Below, piece after piece: positions 1-8,742 of a DNA stretch of 64,000 nucleotides; position 1 is the stretch's first letter; every line of letters begins with the position of its first letter. Source of the stretch: Clostridia bacterium (GTDB taxonomy: Bacteria; Bacillota; Clostridia; Lachnospirales; Lachnospiraceae); the NCBI GenBank assembly GCA_029101305.1, contig JAQXQS010000050.1, forward strand, positions 1 to 64,000. Reading direction: 5' to 3'. Made by a program: the position numbers and the translations under genes. The notes beneath the pieces were generated by a model. That model saw only the letters and a program-made list of their open reading frames with translations. It did not search any database and was not told the DNA's origin.

Positions 1-1
1 G

Positions 2-136
2 CCTGCAAACACTATGGTAGTAGGACTTGGAGGATATAAATTCAAGGATTACGTGAAATCAGGTTTACCGTTGATTCTGGTATCCTTCGTGATCTGTATG
101 ATCCTTTTGCCTGTTTTGTTCCCGTTCTATCCGTGA
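2..136 (+). CDS. DASS/SLC13-family carboxylate transporter, C-terminal end (partial)
   Basis: The last 44 codons of a gene that begins before the window. The visible peptide has a PANTMVVG segment, a short polar stretch (YKFKDYVKSG), then one long hydrophobic helix ending in PFYP. This matches the end of the last transmembrane helices of divalent-anion:sodium symporters of the DASS/SLC13/CitT group. The next two genes encode L(+)-tartrate dehydratase. In E. coli the same enzyme is paired with the tartrate/succinate exchanger TtdT, also a DASS protein, so tartrate or a related dicarboxylate is the likely substrate. That is inferred from context; the substrate-binding part is outside the window. 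Confidence 0.6.
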   Translation, partial: PANTMVVGLGGYKFKDYVKSGLPLILVSFVICMILLPVLFPFYP

Positions 137-195
137 GAGGATAAAACATATGAGACGGAAGATTTTCCGCTTAATGTAAATGTATCAATAGAAAT

Positions 196-217
196 AAAGC
201 AGAAAACATGCTGCTTT
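196..217 (+). other. Short hairpin between transporter and ttdA
   Basis: AAAGCAG at 196-202 pairs with CTGCTTT at 211-217 across an 8-base loop and is followed by AT-rich sequence without a clean T run. It may be a weak terminator or an RNA processing site between the transporter gene and ttdAB. No obvious strong promoter was seen between 137 and 281. Confidence 0.3.
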
Positions 218-281
218 AGATAAATAACCCAAAATTAAAAGCCAAACAACCCTAAACCATTGAATGATCAGGAGGTAAATC

Positions 282-1187
282 ATGACTAAGGAAAATGGAG
301 TTAAAGTATTAACAGACATGGTAGCAGATTTTGTTGCCCATATTGGAAAAAAATTACCAGACGACGTGGTGGCAAAGCTGGAGGAGCTTGGTTCCCAGGA
401 AAGCGCAGCACTTCCAAAAGTACTTTATGAGACAATGACCAAGAACCAGGGACTGGCTGTAGAACTGAATCGTCCAAGCTGCCAGGATACAGGAGTTCTT
501 CAATTCTGGCTTAAATGCGGAACTAATTTCCCATATATTAACGAACTGGAAGGGCTTCTGAAAGAGGCAGTGGTACAGGCTACCTTTGCAGCACCGTTAA
601 GACACAATTCCGTAGAAACCTTCGATGAGTACAACACAAAGAAAAATGTTGGAAAAGGAACTCCGACTGTGTGGTGGGATATTGTTCCAAACAGCGACAA
701 ATGTGAGATTTACGCATACATGGCAGGTGGCGGCTGTACTCTCCCAGGAAAAGCAATGGTACTTATGCCAGGTGCAGGATACGAAGGTGTAACCGATTTC
801 GTTCTTGACCAGATGACAACCTATGGTCTGAATGCATGTCCTCCGCTTCTTGTTGGTGTAGGAGTAGGTACTTCTGTAGAAACAGCAGCTCTCAATTCAA
901 AGAAAGCGCTTATGCGTCCGATCGGTTCTCATAACGATAACGCAAATGCGGCAAAAATGGAGCAGCTTCTGGAAAACGGTATTAATGCAATTGGTCTTGG
1001 ACCGCAGGGAATGGGTGGAAAATATTCTGTAATGGGTGTTAATATTGAGAACACGGCCCGTCATCCATCTACGATTGGTGTTGCAGTTAATGTGGGCTGC
1101 TGGTCACACCGCCGTGGCCACCTTATTGTAAATTCGGATCTTACAGTAACATGTGATACACATTCCACATGGAAATTTAATGCATAA
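282..1187 (+). CDS. ttdA: L(+)-tartrate dehydratase, alpha subunit
   Basis: Catalyses, with TtdB, dehydration of L(+)-tartrate to oxaloacetate using a [4Fe-4S] cluster in the cytoplasm. The protein belongs to the class I fumarase/tartrate dehydratase alpha family. It shows RPSCQDTG (Cys67), MAGGGCTLPG (about 144-153), NACPP (Cys186), TSVETAA, ARHPSTIGVAV and GCWSHRRG (Cys273). Cys67, Cys186 and Cys273 are the likely cluster ligands. MAGGGCTLPG and GCW.HRRG are as remembered for E. coli TtdA, where ordinary fumarases have a KGGGSEN-type motif, so tartrate dehydratase is preferred to fumarase. The length of 301 is normal. A strong AGGAGG lies seven bases before the ATG. Only 15 bases separate it from ttdB, and it follows a dicarboxylate transporter. 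Fumarase activity cannot be excluded by sequence alone. Confidence 0.87.
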   Translation: MTKENGVKVLTDMVADFVAHIGKKLPDDVVAKLEELGSQESAALPKVLYETMTKNQGLAVELNRPSCQDTGVLQFWLKCGTNFPYINELEGLLKEAVVQATFAAPLRHNSVETFDEYNTKKNVGKGTPTVWWDIVPNSDKCEIYAYMAGGGCTLPGKAMVLMPGAGYEGVTDFVLDQMTTYGLNACPPLLVGVGVGTSVETAALNSKKALMRPIGSHNDNANAAKMEQLLENGINAIGLGPQGMGGKYSVMGVNIENTARHPSTIGVAVNVGCWSHRRGHLIVNSDLTVTCDTHSTWKFNA

Positions 1188-1202
1188 TCGGAGGGAAAAA
1201 TC

Positions 1203-1835
1203 ATGATAGAAATCAGAGGAGATAAAAAAGTTCTTATTACACCAATCAGTGCAGAAGATCTGGCTGATATTAAAATCGGTGATATTGTATGGCTGGACGG
1301 AGATCTGATGACCTGCCGTGATGTGGCACACCGCCGTCTGGTTGAGTACGGAAGAGAGCTTCCGTATGACATCAAGGACAAAGCGATTTTTCATGCTGGC
1401 CCGATTGTCCGTAAGATTGAGGGTACAGAGGATGAGTATGAAATGGTTTCTGTGGGACCGACAACCTCCATGCGTATGGAGAAATTTGAGTATGAATTTA
1501 CCAAGCTTACAGGTGTGAGAGTAATTGTCGGAAAAGGTGGAATGGGTCCGAATACGGAGCGTGCGTGTAAAGAATTCGGTGCGATCCATTGTGTATTCCC
1601 GGCTGGCTGTGCAGTTGTTGCTGCCACAGAGGTTGAGAAAATCGTAGAGCATCACTGGGATGAGCTTGGAATGCCGGAAACCTTGTGGTGCAACAAGGTA
1701 AAAGAATTTGGTCCGCTGATCGTGTCAATCGATGCACAGGGACGTAATCTTTTTGAAGAGAACAAGGTTGTTTTCAATGAGAGAAAAGAAGCTGCAAAGC
1801 AGGCTATCTATCCGGAAGTTAAATTTATTAAATGA
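1203..1835 (+). CDS. ttdB: L(+)-tartrate dehydratase, beta subunit
   Basis: Second subunit of the tartrate dehydratase, made from the same transcript as ttdA. The 210-residue protein carries family signatures in order: TPISAEDL near the start, [10 protein letters not shown] (about 38-47), [11 protein letters not shown], the GPTTSMRME substrate-loop motif, [13 protein letters not shown], and [11 protein letters not shown] near the end. These follow E. coli TtdB closely as remembered; fumarase beta regions share only the general pattern. The ribosome site is GGAGG about eight bases before the ATG. The gene ends just before a strong hairpin, so the operon probably stops here. Confidence 0.87.
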   Translation: MIEIRGDKKVLITPISAEDLADIKIGDIVWLDGDLMTCRDVAHRRLVEYGRELPYDIKDKAIFHAGPIVRKIEGTEDEYEMVSVGPTTSMRMEKFEYEFTKLTGVRVIVGKGGMGPNTERACKEFGAIHCVFPAGCAVVAATEVEKIVEHHWDELGMPETLWCNKVKEFGPLIVSIDAQGRNLFEENKVVFNERKEAAKQAIYPEVKFIK

Positions 1836-1889
1836 TAAAAATTTCTTTTCTATTGTTTTTTAGAGAATAGATAAAAGAGCGATAATTGC

Positions 1890-1986
1890 AAATAAAAATA
1901 TCCTGAAAGTTACAATAATTTTGGGTGGTATCAACATGGATTGTATCAACCTGGATGTTGTAACTTAATCAGGATATTTTTATTTT
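1890..1986. terminator. Bidirectional terminator between ttdB and the GH3 gene
   Basis: A long inverted repeat: AAATAAAAATATCCTGA with AAGTTACAA at 1890-1915 pairs with TTGTAACTT and TCAGGATATTTTTATTT at 1958-1986, with one extra base on the right arm. The flanking A and T runs let it end both convergent transcripts. The 42-base loop is larger than usual and holds two copies of GTATCAAC (1928-1935 and 1943-1950). Confidence 0.65.
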
Positions 1987-2032
1987 TAGAGAGGCGGGAG
2001 ATTTATTTTCCCCCACCCTTCAGTTTGATATA

Positions 2033-4444
2033 TCAGTCAATCTTCAGAATCAATTCTAACACACGTCTAGCGCAGTGCTCCAGCTGGGCACGTCCAAGCT
2101 GGCCCATTTCCATGGCTTTCTTTACACGGTCTGGGAAACCGGTTCCCATTTTTACATCATTTCCAGCCTGGATTTCTTTATAATGTTCTGCTCTTGTCCA
2201 CCAGTCTGTGGTGACCATACCCTGGAAGCCCCACTCGCCGCGGAGTACATCTTCCAGAAGCTCACGGTTCTCGGAAGCACGGTGACCGTTGATAGCATTG
2301 TAGGAGGACATGATGGTCCATGGCTGTGCCTCTTTTACAATGATCTCAAATCCTTTCAGATAGATCTCACGAAGTGCTCTTTCGGAAACACGGGAATCAC
2401 TGTGCTTTCTGTTTGTCTCTTTATTGTTAGCTGCAAAATGCTTTACAGAGGCAGCAATGTGCTGGGACTGGATACCTTTTACCATAGCAGCACCCATTTT
2501 TCCAGCGATCAGCGGGTCCTCGGAATAGTATTCGAAGTTTCTTCCGCAAAGAGGATTTCTGTGGATGTTTACAGCCGGGGTAAGCCATACGGCAAGGTTG
2601 TTTTCCTTGACTTCTTCTGCGCCAGCCTGTCCTACCTGCTGAACAAGTGCCGGGTTCCAGGTGCAGGCAAGAAGGGTTGCACATGGCCATGCGGTGGTAT
2701 CCATGCAGCATTCGCCAGTGATACGAAGTCCGGCAGGGCCATCAGCTGTCATAATGGATGGAACACCATAATCCGGGAGATTTCCAAATCCAAAAGTATT
2801 GGAAACACCTACGTTTGGCTGGCCGCCAAGAAGATGAAGCAGATCATCATCGCTTAACTGGGCCATGAAGTCATCCAGGGAAAGTTTGCCTTCTGCAACG
2901 TCAATAAACTGCTTTTTGCCATAGTTATCAAACAGGGCACCTCGCGCACAGCCGCGTACACCAGGGGTAAGACCCTCTTCTGTGCCAGGCTCCATTTTTT
3001 CAAATACGCATTCGTTCATGTCGTGGCATTCAGACTGTGGAAGTTCCTCGAAGCTTCCGTCAGAGAGCATACGCTCTTTCAGGCTGGTTGGAACCAGATG
3101 GGCACTCAGCTGTCTGGTGATCACATTTTCCTCAAGCTCCATAGACTGGATTCCTTCTTCTGCATCTCTTACTGATGTTCCGATGTAGAAGTGGTAAGTG
3201 CCTTTTTCCAGAATGTATGCAGATTTCTGAATCTTTCCAAGATCATCGTAGGATGCCATGTCAGCTTTTGTAAAGGAGAGGCGGATCAGCTGTGTCTCGC
3301 CTGGCTGAAGAAGCCTTGTTTTTGCAAATGCAGCAAGCTGGCGGGATGGTTTTTTCAGAAGCCCCTGAGGTGCTTCGAAGTAAAGCTGTACAACCTCTTT
3401 TCCAGCCATGTCACCGGTATTTGCTACCTGAACTTCTGCAAAAATCTGATCTTCGGTTTCCCACATGGCTGTGTTATCCAGGGAAAAGGTAGTGAAGGAA
3501 AGTCCGTATCCAAATGGGTAAATGACTTTTTCCTGTGCGCCTGGAATGGTTTCAAAGTAACGGTATCCTACATAAATGTCTTCTGTGTAGTTTACATAAT
3601 CAAAAGATTCGTGGAAGTTTGCAGTAGAAGGATAATCATTAACATCTGCTGCAAAAGTATCAGAAAGCTTACCAGATGGATTACCTTTTCCGGTAAGAAG
3701 CTCTGCCATGGCAAGTCCACCTTCCATGCCGCCCTGCCATCCAAGAAGAGCAGAGGAAATCTGATCGTCATTTTTTACCCAGGAAAGGTCAATGATTCCG
3801 CCGATGTTAAGAACGACTACAATGTCGTCGAAACGCTCTTTTACCATTGCCAGCATAGCCTTTTCGCGGGCTGTTAAGTAGAAATCGCCATCTGGGAAAA
3901 CTTCGCCGGAGATTTTTGGCATGGTGGTTTCGTTATCCCATGGATTAAATTCGTTGTTGCACTCGATGCTGGAACGGTCCCAGCCTTCTCCTGAGAAACG
4001 GCTGATCACAACTACAGCAACATCTGCGAAAGCTTTGGCTGTGTCTGCAAGGGCAGCGGGAAGCTCTGGTTCCACAGTCATTCCAGGAGCTGCGCCTTTT
4101 TCATACTGGTGCATGATGTCGGTGCGGTAAAATGCGGATAATGGCTCGTAGATCTGAACTGCGTTTTCCTGCATTTTCAGTCCATCATAAAGATTGTGCA
4201 CATAAGCTACTTTAACGTCGCCGCTTCCGCCGCCGCCTTTTACATAGTCGAAACTGCCTTTGCCAAAAAGTGCGATGCGTGTACCTTCTGTGAATGGAAG
4301 CAGATTTTTTTCATTTTTTAACAGAACCATACCTTCTTTGGCTGCTTCTTTGGAAAGCAGGATGTGCTCCTTACTTGCGGTCACACGGCCTGTTTCTTTA
4401 AGGGGAAGGTTTGGCTGGAATTTAACGCGGGTCCATTTATTCAT
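2033..4444 (-). CDS. GH3 beta-glucosidase-type hydrolase with permuted domain order
   Basis: Probably cleaves beta-linked glucosides or xylosides in the cytoplasm; no signal peptide or membrane segment is visible. The usual GH3 order is reversed. The C-type alpha/beta sandwich comes first (about 30-300) and holds the acid/base candidate Glu153 in SGEGWD. A fibronectin III-like segment follows (about 330-420). The TIM-barrel comes last (about 500-790) with HRNPLCGRNFEYYSEDP, KHFAANNKETNR, SERALREIYLKGFE and the nucleophile candidate Asp747 in TTDWW. This reversed order is known from Ruminococcus albus and Butyrivibrio beta-glucosidases. The 803-residue length is complete. AGGAGG precedes the ATG. 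It is divergent from an AraC regulator at 4726 that may control it. Exact sugar specificity cannot be read. Confidence 0.9.
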   Translation of the reverse strand: MNKWTRVKFQPNLPLKETGRVTASKEHILLSKEAAKEGMVLLKNEKNLLPFTEGTRIALFGKGSFDYVKGGGGSGDVKVAYVHNLYDGLKMQENAVQIYEPLSAFYRTDIMHQYEKGAAPGMTVEPELPAALADTAKAFADVAVVVISRFSGEGWDRSSIECNNEFNPWDNETTMPKISGEVFPDGDFYLTAREKAMLAMVKERFDDIVVVLNIGGIIDLSWVKNDDQISSALLGWQGGMEGGLAMAELLTGKGNPSGKLSDTFAADVNDYPSTANFHESFDYVNYTEDIYVGYRYFETIPGAQEKVIYPFGYGLSFTTFSLDNTAMWETEDQIFAEVQVANTGDMAGKEVVQLYFEAPQGLLKKPSRQLAAFAKTRLLQPGETQLIRLSFTKADMASYDDLGKIQKSAYILEKGTYHFYIGTSVRDAEEGIQSMELEENVITRQLSAHLVPTSLKERMLSDGSFEELPQSECHDMNECVFEKMEPGTEEGLTPGVRGCARGALFDNYGKKQFIDVAEGKLSLDDFMAQLSDDDLLHLLGGQPNVGVSNTFGFGNLPDYGVPSIMTADGPAGLRITGECCMDTTAWPCATLLACTWNPALVQQVGQAGAEEVKENNLAVWLTPAVNIHRNPLCGRNFEYYSEDPLIAGKMGAAMVKGIQSQHIAASVKHFAANNKETNRKHSDSRVSERALREIYLKGFEIIVKEAQPWTIMSSYNAINGHRASENRELLEDVLRGEWGFQGMVTTDWWTRAEHYKEIQAGNDVKMGTGFPDRVKKAMEMGQLGRAQLEHCARRVLELILKID

Positions 4445-4577
4445 TTGATCGTGTCCTCCTGTTTTTTATTGAGATATGTTTGGTTTAAGAAATTAGTTCT
4501 CTGTCTTGATAAATTTTATTATAGGTGAATATATGGAGATATACTAGAGTATTTATTGCTTCTTTTATGGGACTTTA

Positions 4578-4606
4578 TTGATATTTTGTACTGATTATTC
4601 TATAAT
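4578..4606 (+). promoter_or_regulatory. Sigma-A promoter for the AraC gene
   Basis: TTGATA at 4578-4583 and TATAAT at 4601-4606 are separated by exactly 17 bases. They lie about 120 bases before the AraC start, in the divergent region shared with the GH3 gene. Confidence 0.6.
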
Positions 4607-4725
4607 TATATAGAAAATAGTGGTAGATTTTGATTTCATTCCTGTAATTCGTATTATCTGTTCCGGAATATATTTTGTGGGAAGTATTTTCAAAACACGC
4701 ATTAAAGTTGAGGGGGAAGAAACAA

Positions 4726-5643
4726 ATGCAGATTGAATATGAAAACGTATTGGACGATCACCTTGGAAAAATTCATTTCTCAGTTGTAAATACATGCGAC
4801 ATCTTGATCCCGGCACACTGGCATGAACATCTGGAAATCATTTATATGATAAAGGGTAACATTACGGCTGCTATTAATGATACAAATTATGAACTGAAAG
4901 AGGGAGATATTTTTCTGGTAAATACCAATGATATCCATTACACGCTCACTCATGGAGATTCCTGGTATTATCTGCTGCAGATTCCACCTGTTCATCTGGA
5001 ACGGATTTCTGCCAGCTGGAAGGGAATGAAGTTCTTAGAATATATGCCTGCCAAACCAGAAGAAACAGAAGTGATAAAAGATATACAAGGGATAGAAAAA
5101 AGAGAAGAAACAGAACTGGCGAAGCTTCGGGAGTTGCTGAAAGCCGTATTTGAAAAAATCGCAGAATTGTATGATGAGAAAACGAAAGGCTATCATCTGT
5201 TGGTTCTTGGTGAGGTTTACCGGTTTTTGTATCTGCTTTATACGAAGGGAATCATAGCAGAAGAAATGGCAGAAGGAAGACAGAGCACCAGGCGTGATCT
5301 GAAGCGAATGAAAATGTGCATGGAATTTGCGCAAAATCATTATAGTGAGGATATTTCCCTGGCAGATGTGGCAGGTCTTTTATCTGTCACACCAGAACAT
5401 TTCTGCCGCTTGTTTCGCAAATATACAGGACAGACCTTTCTTGCGTATGTAAATCAGATCCGGATGGATCATTTCTATAATGATCTGCTGGAGACTGACG
5501 AAAATATAACATTCCTTCTGGATAAAAACGGGATCACCAATTATAAGGGATTTTTAAAGAAATTCAGGGATATTTATGGGGAATCGCCGCGGGCTGTGCG
5601 ACAGAAAAAAAGACAGTTGTCTTTGGGAATAACAGAAAGTTAA
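4726..5643 (+). CDS. AraC-family regulator with cupin sensor domain
   Basis: Transcription factor, probably switching the divergent GH3 gene in response to a sugar. The N-terminal half is a cupin-like sugar-binding domain (PAHWHEHLEIIYMIKG and EGDIFLVNTNDIH, about 27-85). The last 100 residues hold two helix-turn-helix motifs, the first around ISLADVAGLLSVTPEHFCRLFRK and the second near the GITNYKGFLKKF segment, ending in the usual YGESPRAVR. The start at 4726 is chosen because GAGGGGG lies about ten bases upstream; an in-frame TTG at 4675 has no such site. Length is 305 residues. The regulatory target is inferred from position only. Confidence 0.85.
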   Translation: MQIEYENVLDDHLGKIHFSVVNTCDILIPAHWHEHLEIIYMIKGNITAAINDTNYELKEGDIFLVNTNDIHYTLTHGDSWYYLLQIPPVHLERISASWKGMKFLEYMPAKPEETEVIKDIQGIEKREETELAKLRELLKAVFEKIAELYDEKTKGYHLLVLGEVYRFLYLLYTKGIIAEEMAEGRQSTRRDLKRMKMCMEFAQNHYSEDISLADVAGLLSVTPEHFCRLFRKYTGQTFLAYVNQIRMDHFYNDLLETDENITFLLDKNGITNYKGFLKKFRDIYGESPRAVRQKKRQLSLGITES

Positions 5644-5661
5644 TCCGGGACAGCTGTCTTT
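5609..5661. terminator. Hairpin terminator between AraC gene and plsC
   Basis: AAAGACAGTTGTC at 5609-5621 pairs with GACAGCTGTCTTT at 5649-5661 (13 pairs, one G-T). The left arm lies within the last codons of the AraC gene. The neighbouring genes converge, so it can serve both. Confidence 0.6.
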
Positions 5662-5690
5662 ATACAGGCTGTTAAAATACGATCTGGATA

Positions 5691-6431
5691 CTATAACTGC
5701 GCCTTGTTTTTTACCAGCATTTCATGAATGATATTCTGGGTATAAGCTCCCAGATGTTTCTTATCTTCTTTTTCCAGCTGATCGACGTAAATCGGTTTAC
5801 CATATTCCAGAATGATATGGGTCTTTTTGATCTTTGGGAAATGGTTTTCCCAGATATCAGCAGAACCGCTGATCGCCATGGGAATGATCGGACAGTTGGT
5901 CTTGGTTGCAATCTTGAAGCTGCCTTCATGGAACGGCAGCATGTCCAGCTCACTCTCGTTTTTGTTGCGGGTACCTTCCGGGAAAATACAGATGGAAATA
6001 CCGGATTTCACCTTTTCGATAGCGGTAAGGATGGTTTTCAGACCCTGCTTCAGATCCTTGCGGTCAAGGAAGAGACAGTGAAGACGCTTCATCCAGGTAG
6101 AAAGAAGCGGAACTTTTTCCATTTCTTTCTTCGCTATGTAACCAGTTCGGATCGGGCATCGCGGATAAGTAAGCGGCACATCAAAGAAGCTCCGGTGATT
6201 GCCGATGTATAGAACCGGTGTGTCTGTAGGAACATTCTCCTCGCCAATGACGGTAAGCTTCACACCTGCCACCCATAAGATGAACCGGAATACTGCCTGG
6301 ACAATCCGAAGGGAACTGATTTCTTTTGCCATAGGATTGAATTTTCCAATAATCCACTCCACGAAAAGGATGGGGATGGAAAGAATCAGGAATCCAACCA
6401 CTACGATCACGCATAAAATAAAACGAATCAT
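5691..6431 (-). CDS. plsC: 1-acyl-sn-glycerol-3-phosphate acyltransferase
   Basis: Adds the second acyl chain to lysophosphatidic acid to make phosphatidic acid for membrane lipids, at the inner face of the cytoplasmic membrane. The 246-residue protein has one N-terminal membrane helix (FILCVIVVVGFLILSIPILF). The acyltransferase box NHRSFFD (HX4D) is near residue 78 and the glycerol-phosphate binding box FPEGTRN near residue 154. It is a single gene, convergent with the AraC gene, with no close partner on its strand. The family also contains acyltransferases for other lysophospholipids, but this size and motif set fit the housekeeping enzyme. Confidence 0.85.
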   Translation of the reverse strand: MIRFILCVIVVVGFLILSIPILFVEWIIGKFNPMAKEISSLRIVQAVFRFILWVAGVKLTVIGEENVPTDTPVLYIGNHRSFFDVPLTYPRCPIRTGYIAKKEMEKVPLLSTWMKRLHCLFLDRKDLKQGLKTILTAIEKVKSGISICIFPEGTRNKNESELDMLPFHEGSFKIATKTNCPIIPMAISGSADIWENHFPKIKKTHIILEYGKPIYVDQLEKEDKKHLGAYTQNIIHEMLVKNKAQL

Positions 6432-6579
6432 ATGATTTTCCTTTCTGTAAATATGTCTTTTATCCTTTTCTTCATTATATGTAATTTTGAAAAATCTTGC
6501 AATAAATCTTTTCTATCCCACATAGAATAAAATAAATGAAAACTGCAGCTGTGAGCGGCAGGGACTGGCTAAGGTGACC

Positions 6580-6990
6580 ATGAAAAAAACGACAGCACAT
6601 TTTATGGTTCTGATAGGGTGCTTATTTTTACTTAGTGGATGCCGGTTTATCCGGATTGAAGATGAGCCGCGCAAGCCTTTGGAATATTCCATTGTAAAAA
6701 GTGAAGACATACCACAAGAGTTAAAGACTTTAATACAGGAGAAAAAAGAAAAAGAATTCCAATTGACATATCAAAGTGAAAAAGACCTGTTTCTTATAAA
6801 AGGATATGGGCTGCAGATGTGCGGTGGCTACAGTATTTCAGTAGAAGAGCTGGGGGTGACATCCCAGGCTGTTTTTTTTAAGACCCAGCTGATCGGGCCA
6901 TCAGACAGAAAAGCAGAGCTTAGCCCGCCCTCGTATCCGTATATTGTAATCAGGACAGAATATAGGAAGGAACCTGTAATTTTTGAGTAG
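6580..6990 (+). CDS. Small lipoprotein with PrcB-like C-terminal domain
   Basis: A 136-residue predicted lipoprotein. The N-terminus is a signal peptide ending in LSGC (lipobox, Cys about 21), so the mature protein should be anchored outside the membrane. The C-terminal half (GGYSISVEEL, then a PSYPYIVIRTEY strand) resembles the PrcB C-terminal domain, known from a small accessory lipoprotein of bacterial protease complexes; this assignment is by pattern and is not secure. The ATG at 6580 is preferred over an in-frame GTG six bases earlier because AAGG lies just upstream of it. The gene is 23 bases before the SPOCS/LysM gene and may be cotranscribed with it. Confidence 0.6.
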   Translation: MKKTTAHFMVLIGCLFLLSGCRFIRIEDEPRKPLEYSIVKSEDIPQELKTLIQEKKEKEFQLTYQSEKDLFLIKGYGLQMCGGYSISVEELGVTSQAVFFKTQLIGPSDRKAELSPPSYPYIVIRTEYRKEPVIFE

Positions 6991-7013
6991 GAAATAAAAA
7001 GGAGTGGAAAATC

Positions 7014-8570
7014 GTGGAATTAAGAAAAGAAAGTGTGCAGATGCTTCATGTAAAAAGCCGGGCAACCAGTCAGGTGACTTTTGATACGGATTATAATGTG
7101 CCTGATGCGAAGCCGGATATGGGAAGGCTGATCCAGAGTAAAGGGAATATTTCCATGGAGGAAGTACGCCTTAGCGATGGAAAAGCATTTATCAGCGGAA
7201 ATCTGAACGTGGATATTCTTTATGTTGGAGAAGAAGACCAGAAAGTAAGCAGTCTGGCGGCAAAACTGCCTTTTGATGAGACATTGAACCTGGAAGGAAT
7301 CGCTGGGGGTGATAAAATATGCCTGAAGTGGGAGATTGAGGATCTCAGTGTACACATGATCCATTCCAGAAAATTGAATATTAAGGCGATCGTTACCTTC
7401 TATGCAGTCGTGGATGAAATGACAGGTGTGCAGCTTCCCGTGGAAATCAGTGGAGAAAACGTTTCTGTAAAAAGAAAAAAAGTACGGTTAATGAGTCTGA
7501 TGGTACATAAAAAGGACACTATGCGGATCAAAGATGAGATCACGCTTGTGTCCAATAAACCGAACATTGAACAGCTCTTGTGGTATACCATCGAAGTCCG
7601 CGGGATGGATCTTCGACCAGAAGATAATGTGGTGAAAGCAAGGGGAGAACTTTCAGTTTTTGTTTTATATTCTGGTGAGGATGAAGAAAATCCGCTTCAG
7701 TGGGCAGAATATACGTTGCCCTTCAATTCAGAAATGGAATGCACCGGCTGCACCGGAGATATGATCCAGGATATTGGCTATTCTGTTATCAATCAGAGTA
7801 TTGAGGTGAAGCCGGATTCGGATGGTGAAGAACGGGTAATGTGCGTAGATGTGGTTCTGGAACTGGATATGAAGCTTTACCGGGAGGAAGAGCATGATCT
7901 GATCCTGGACGTATATTCTCCTTTGAAAACCTGTAATGTACAGGGAAAAGAGGTGTGCCTGGGAAGCCTGCTTGTCCGTAATGATTCCAAATGCCGCGTG
8001 GCTGACCGGATCGAGCTGAAAGAGAGCCAGGGGAAGATTCTGCAGATCTGCCACAGCCAGGGCCGGGTAAAAGTAGAAAAAACGAAGATCGTGGAAAACG
8101 GAATCCAGGCAGAGGGAATTGTATTTCTGAAAATCCTTTATATAACCGGAAATGATGATATGCCATTCTATTCGGTGGATGGAATGATTCCTTTTTCCCA
8201 CATAATAGAAGCAAATGGAATAAAAGAAGACAGCATCTTTTTCCTTCAGTCGGATCTGGAACAGCTGTCCACGTCTATGATCGACAGCAATGAGATAGAG
8301 GTAAAAGCAGTGATCCGTCTGGATACGCTGGTGCTTCAGTGTGAGAAACAGCTGCTTATCGGCAAGGTGGAGGAGCAGCCCCTTGATATGCAGAAAATTC
8401 AGTCGATGCCGGGAATCACGGTGTATATGGTAAAAAACGGGGATACAATGTGGGACATTGCAAAACGATTTTACACCACTGTGGAGGAAATCTGCGCGCA
8501 AAATGAACTGGAGGATGACAAGGTTACACCTGGGATGCCATTACTTTTGGTGAAAAAGGTGGAAGGGTAG
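7014..8570 (+). CDS. SPOCS (DUF3794) and LysM domain protein
   Basis: Probable spore-envelope protein. It contains repeated SPOCS/DUF3794 beta-rich domains (about 30-130, 170-265 and 325-420), a family found in spore coat and sporulation proteins of Clostridia. It ends with one LysM peptidoglycan-binding domain (about 465-515: VKNGDTMWDIAKRFYTT to PGMPLLLVKK). No signal peptide is seen, as expected for a coat protein made in the mother cell. The start is GTG, with GGAG about 12 bases upstream. The 518-residue length is typical of the clostridial SPOCS-LysM proteins. Which spore layer it occupies is not known from sequence. Confidence 0.8.
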   Translation: MELRKESVQMLHVKSRATSQVTFDTDYNVPDAKPDMGRLIQSKGNISMEEVRLSDGKAFISGNLNVDILYVGEEDQKVSSLAAKLPFDETLNLEGIAGGDKICLKWEIEDLSVHMIHSRKLNIKAIVTFYAVVDEMTGVQLPVEISGENVSVKRKKVRLMSLMVHKKDTMRIKDEITLVSNKPNIEQLLWYTIEVRGMDLRPEDNVVKARGELSVFVLYSGEDEENPLQWAEYTLPFNSEMECTGCTGDMIQDIGYSVINQSIEVKPDSDGEERVMCVDVVLELDMKLYREEEHDLILDVYSPLKTCNVQGKEVCLGSLLVRNDSKCRVADRIELKESQGKILQICHSQGRVKVEKTKIVENGIQAEGIVFLKILYITGNDDMPFYSVDGMIPFSHIIEANGIKEDSIFFLQSDLEQLSTSMIDSNEIEVKAVIRLDTLVLQCEKQLLIGKVEEQPLDMQKIQSMPGITVYMVKNGDTMWDIAKRFYTTVEEICAQNELEDDKVTPGMPLLLVKKVEG

Positions 8571-8639
8571 AATCTTTTTGGGAAAATATGGCGTGAAGCA
8601 AGGCGTGTAAGGAATGAGAAATTTCCTCGAATAAATGTA

Positions 8640-8668
8640 TTGAAAAAAATACAAAAATATCTTACAAT
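8640..8668 (+). promoter_or_regulatory. Sigma-A promoter before ispE
   Basis: TTGAAA at 8640-8645 and TACAAT at 8663-8668 with a 17-base spacer, about 75 bases before the ispE start. A small GGTTA...TAACC inverted repeat lies between it and the gene. Confidence 0.5.
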
Positions 8669-8742
8669 AAAAATATTGATAAATTGTATACAAAGTACAA
8701 AAGGTGGTTATTTTTTCACGGTAACCAAAAGCGGAGGGAATT

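Noticed and set aside
282..1835. Fumarate hydratase alpha and beta subunits
   Set aside because: The families are close, but the diagnostic motifs and the adjacent DASS transporter favour L(+)-tartrate dehydratase. Fumarase activity remains possible.
4675..4725. Earlier start (TTG at 4675) for the AraC gene
   Set aside because: The ATG at 4726 has a strong GAGGGGG site at the right distance; the earlier codon has none and the extra residues do not fit the cupin domain.
7728..8501. Minus-strand frame of 257 residues opposite the SPOCS/LysM gene
   Set aside because: Antisense shadow with no motifs or ribosome site.
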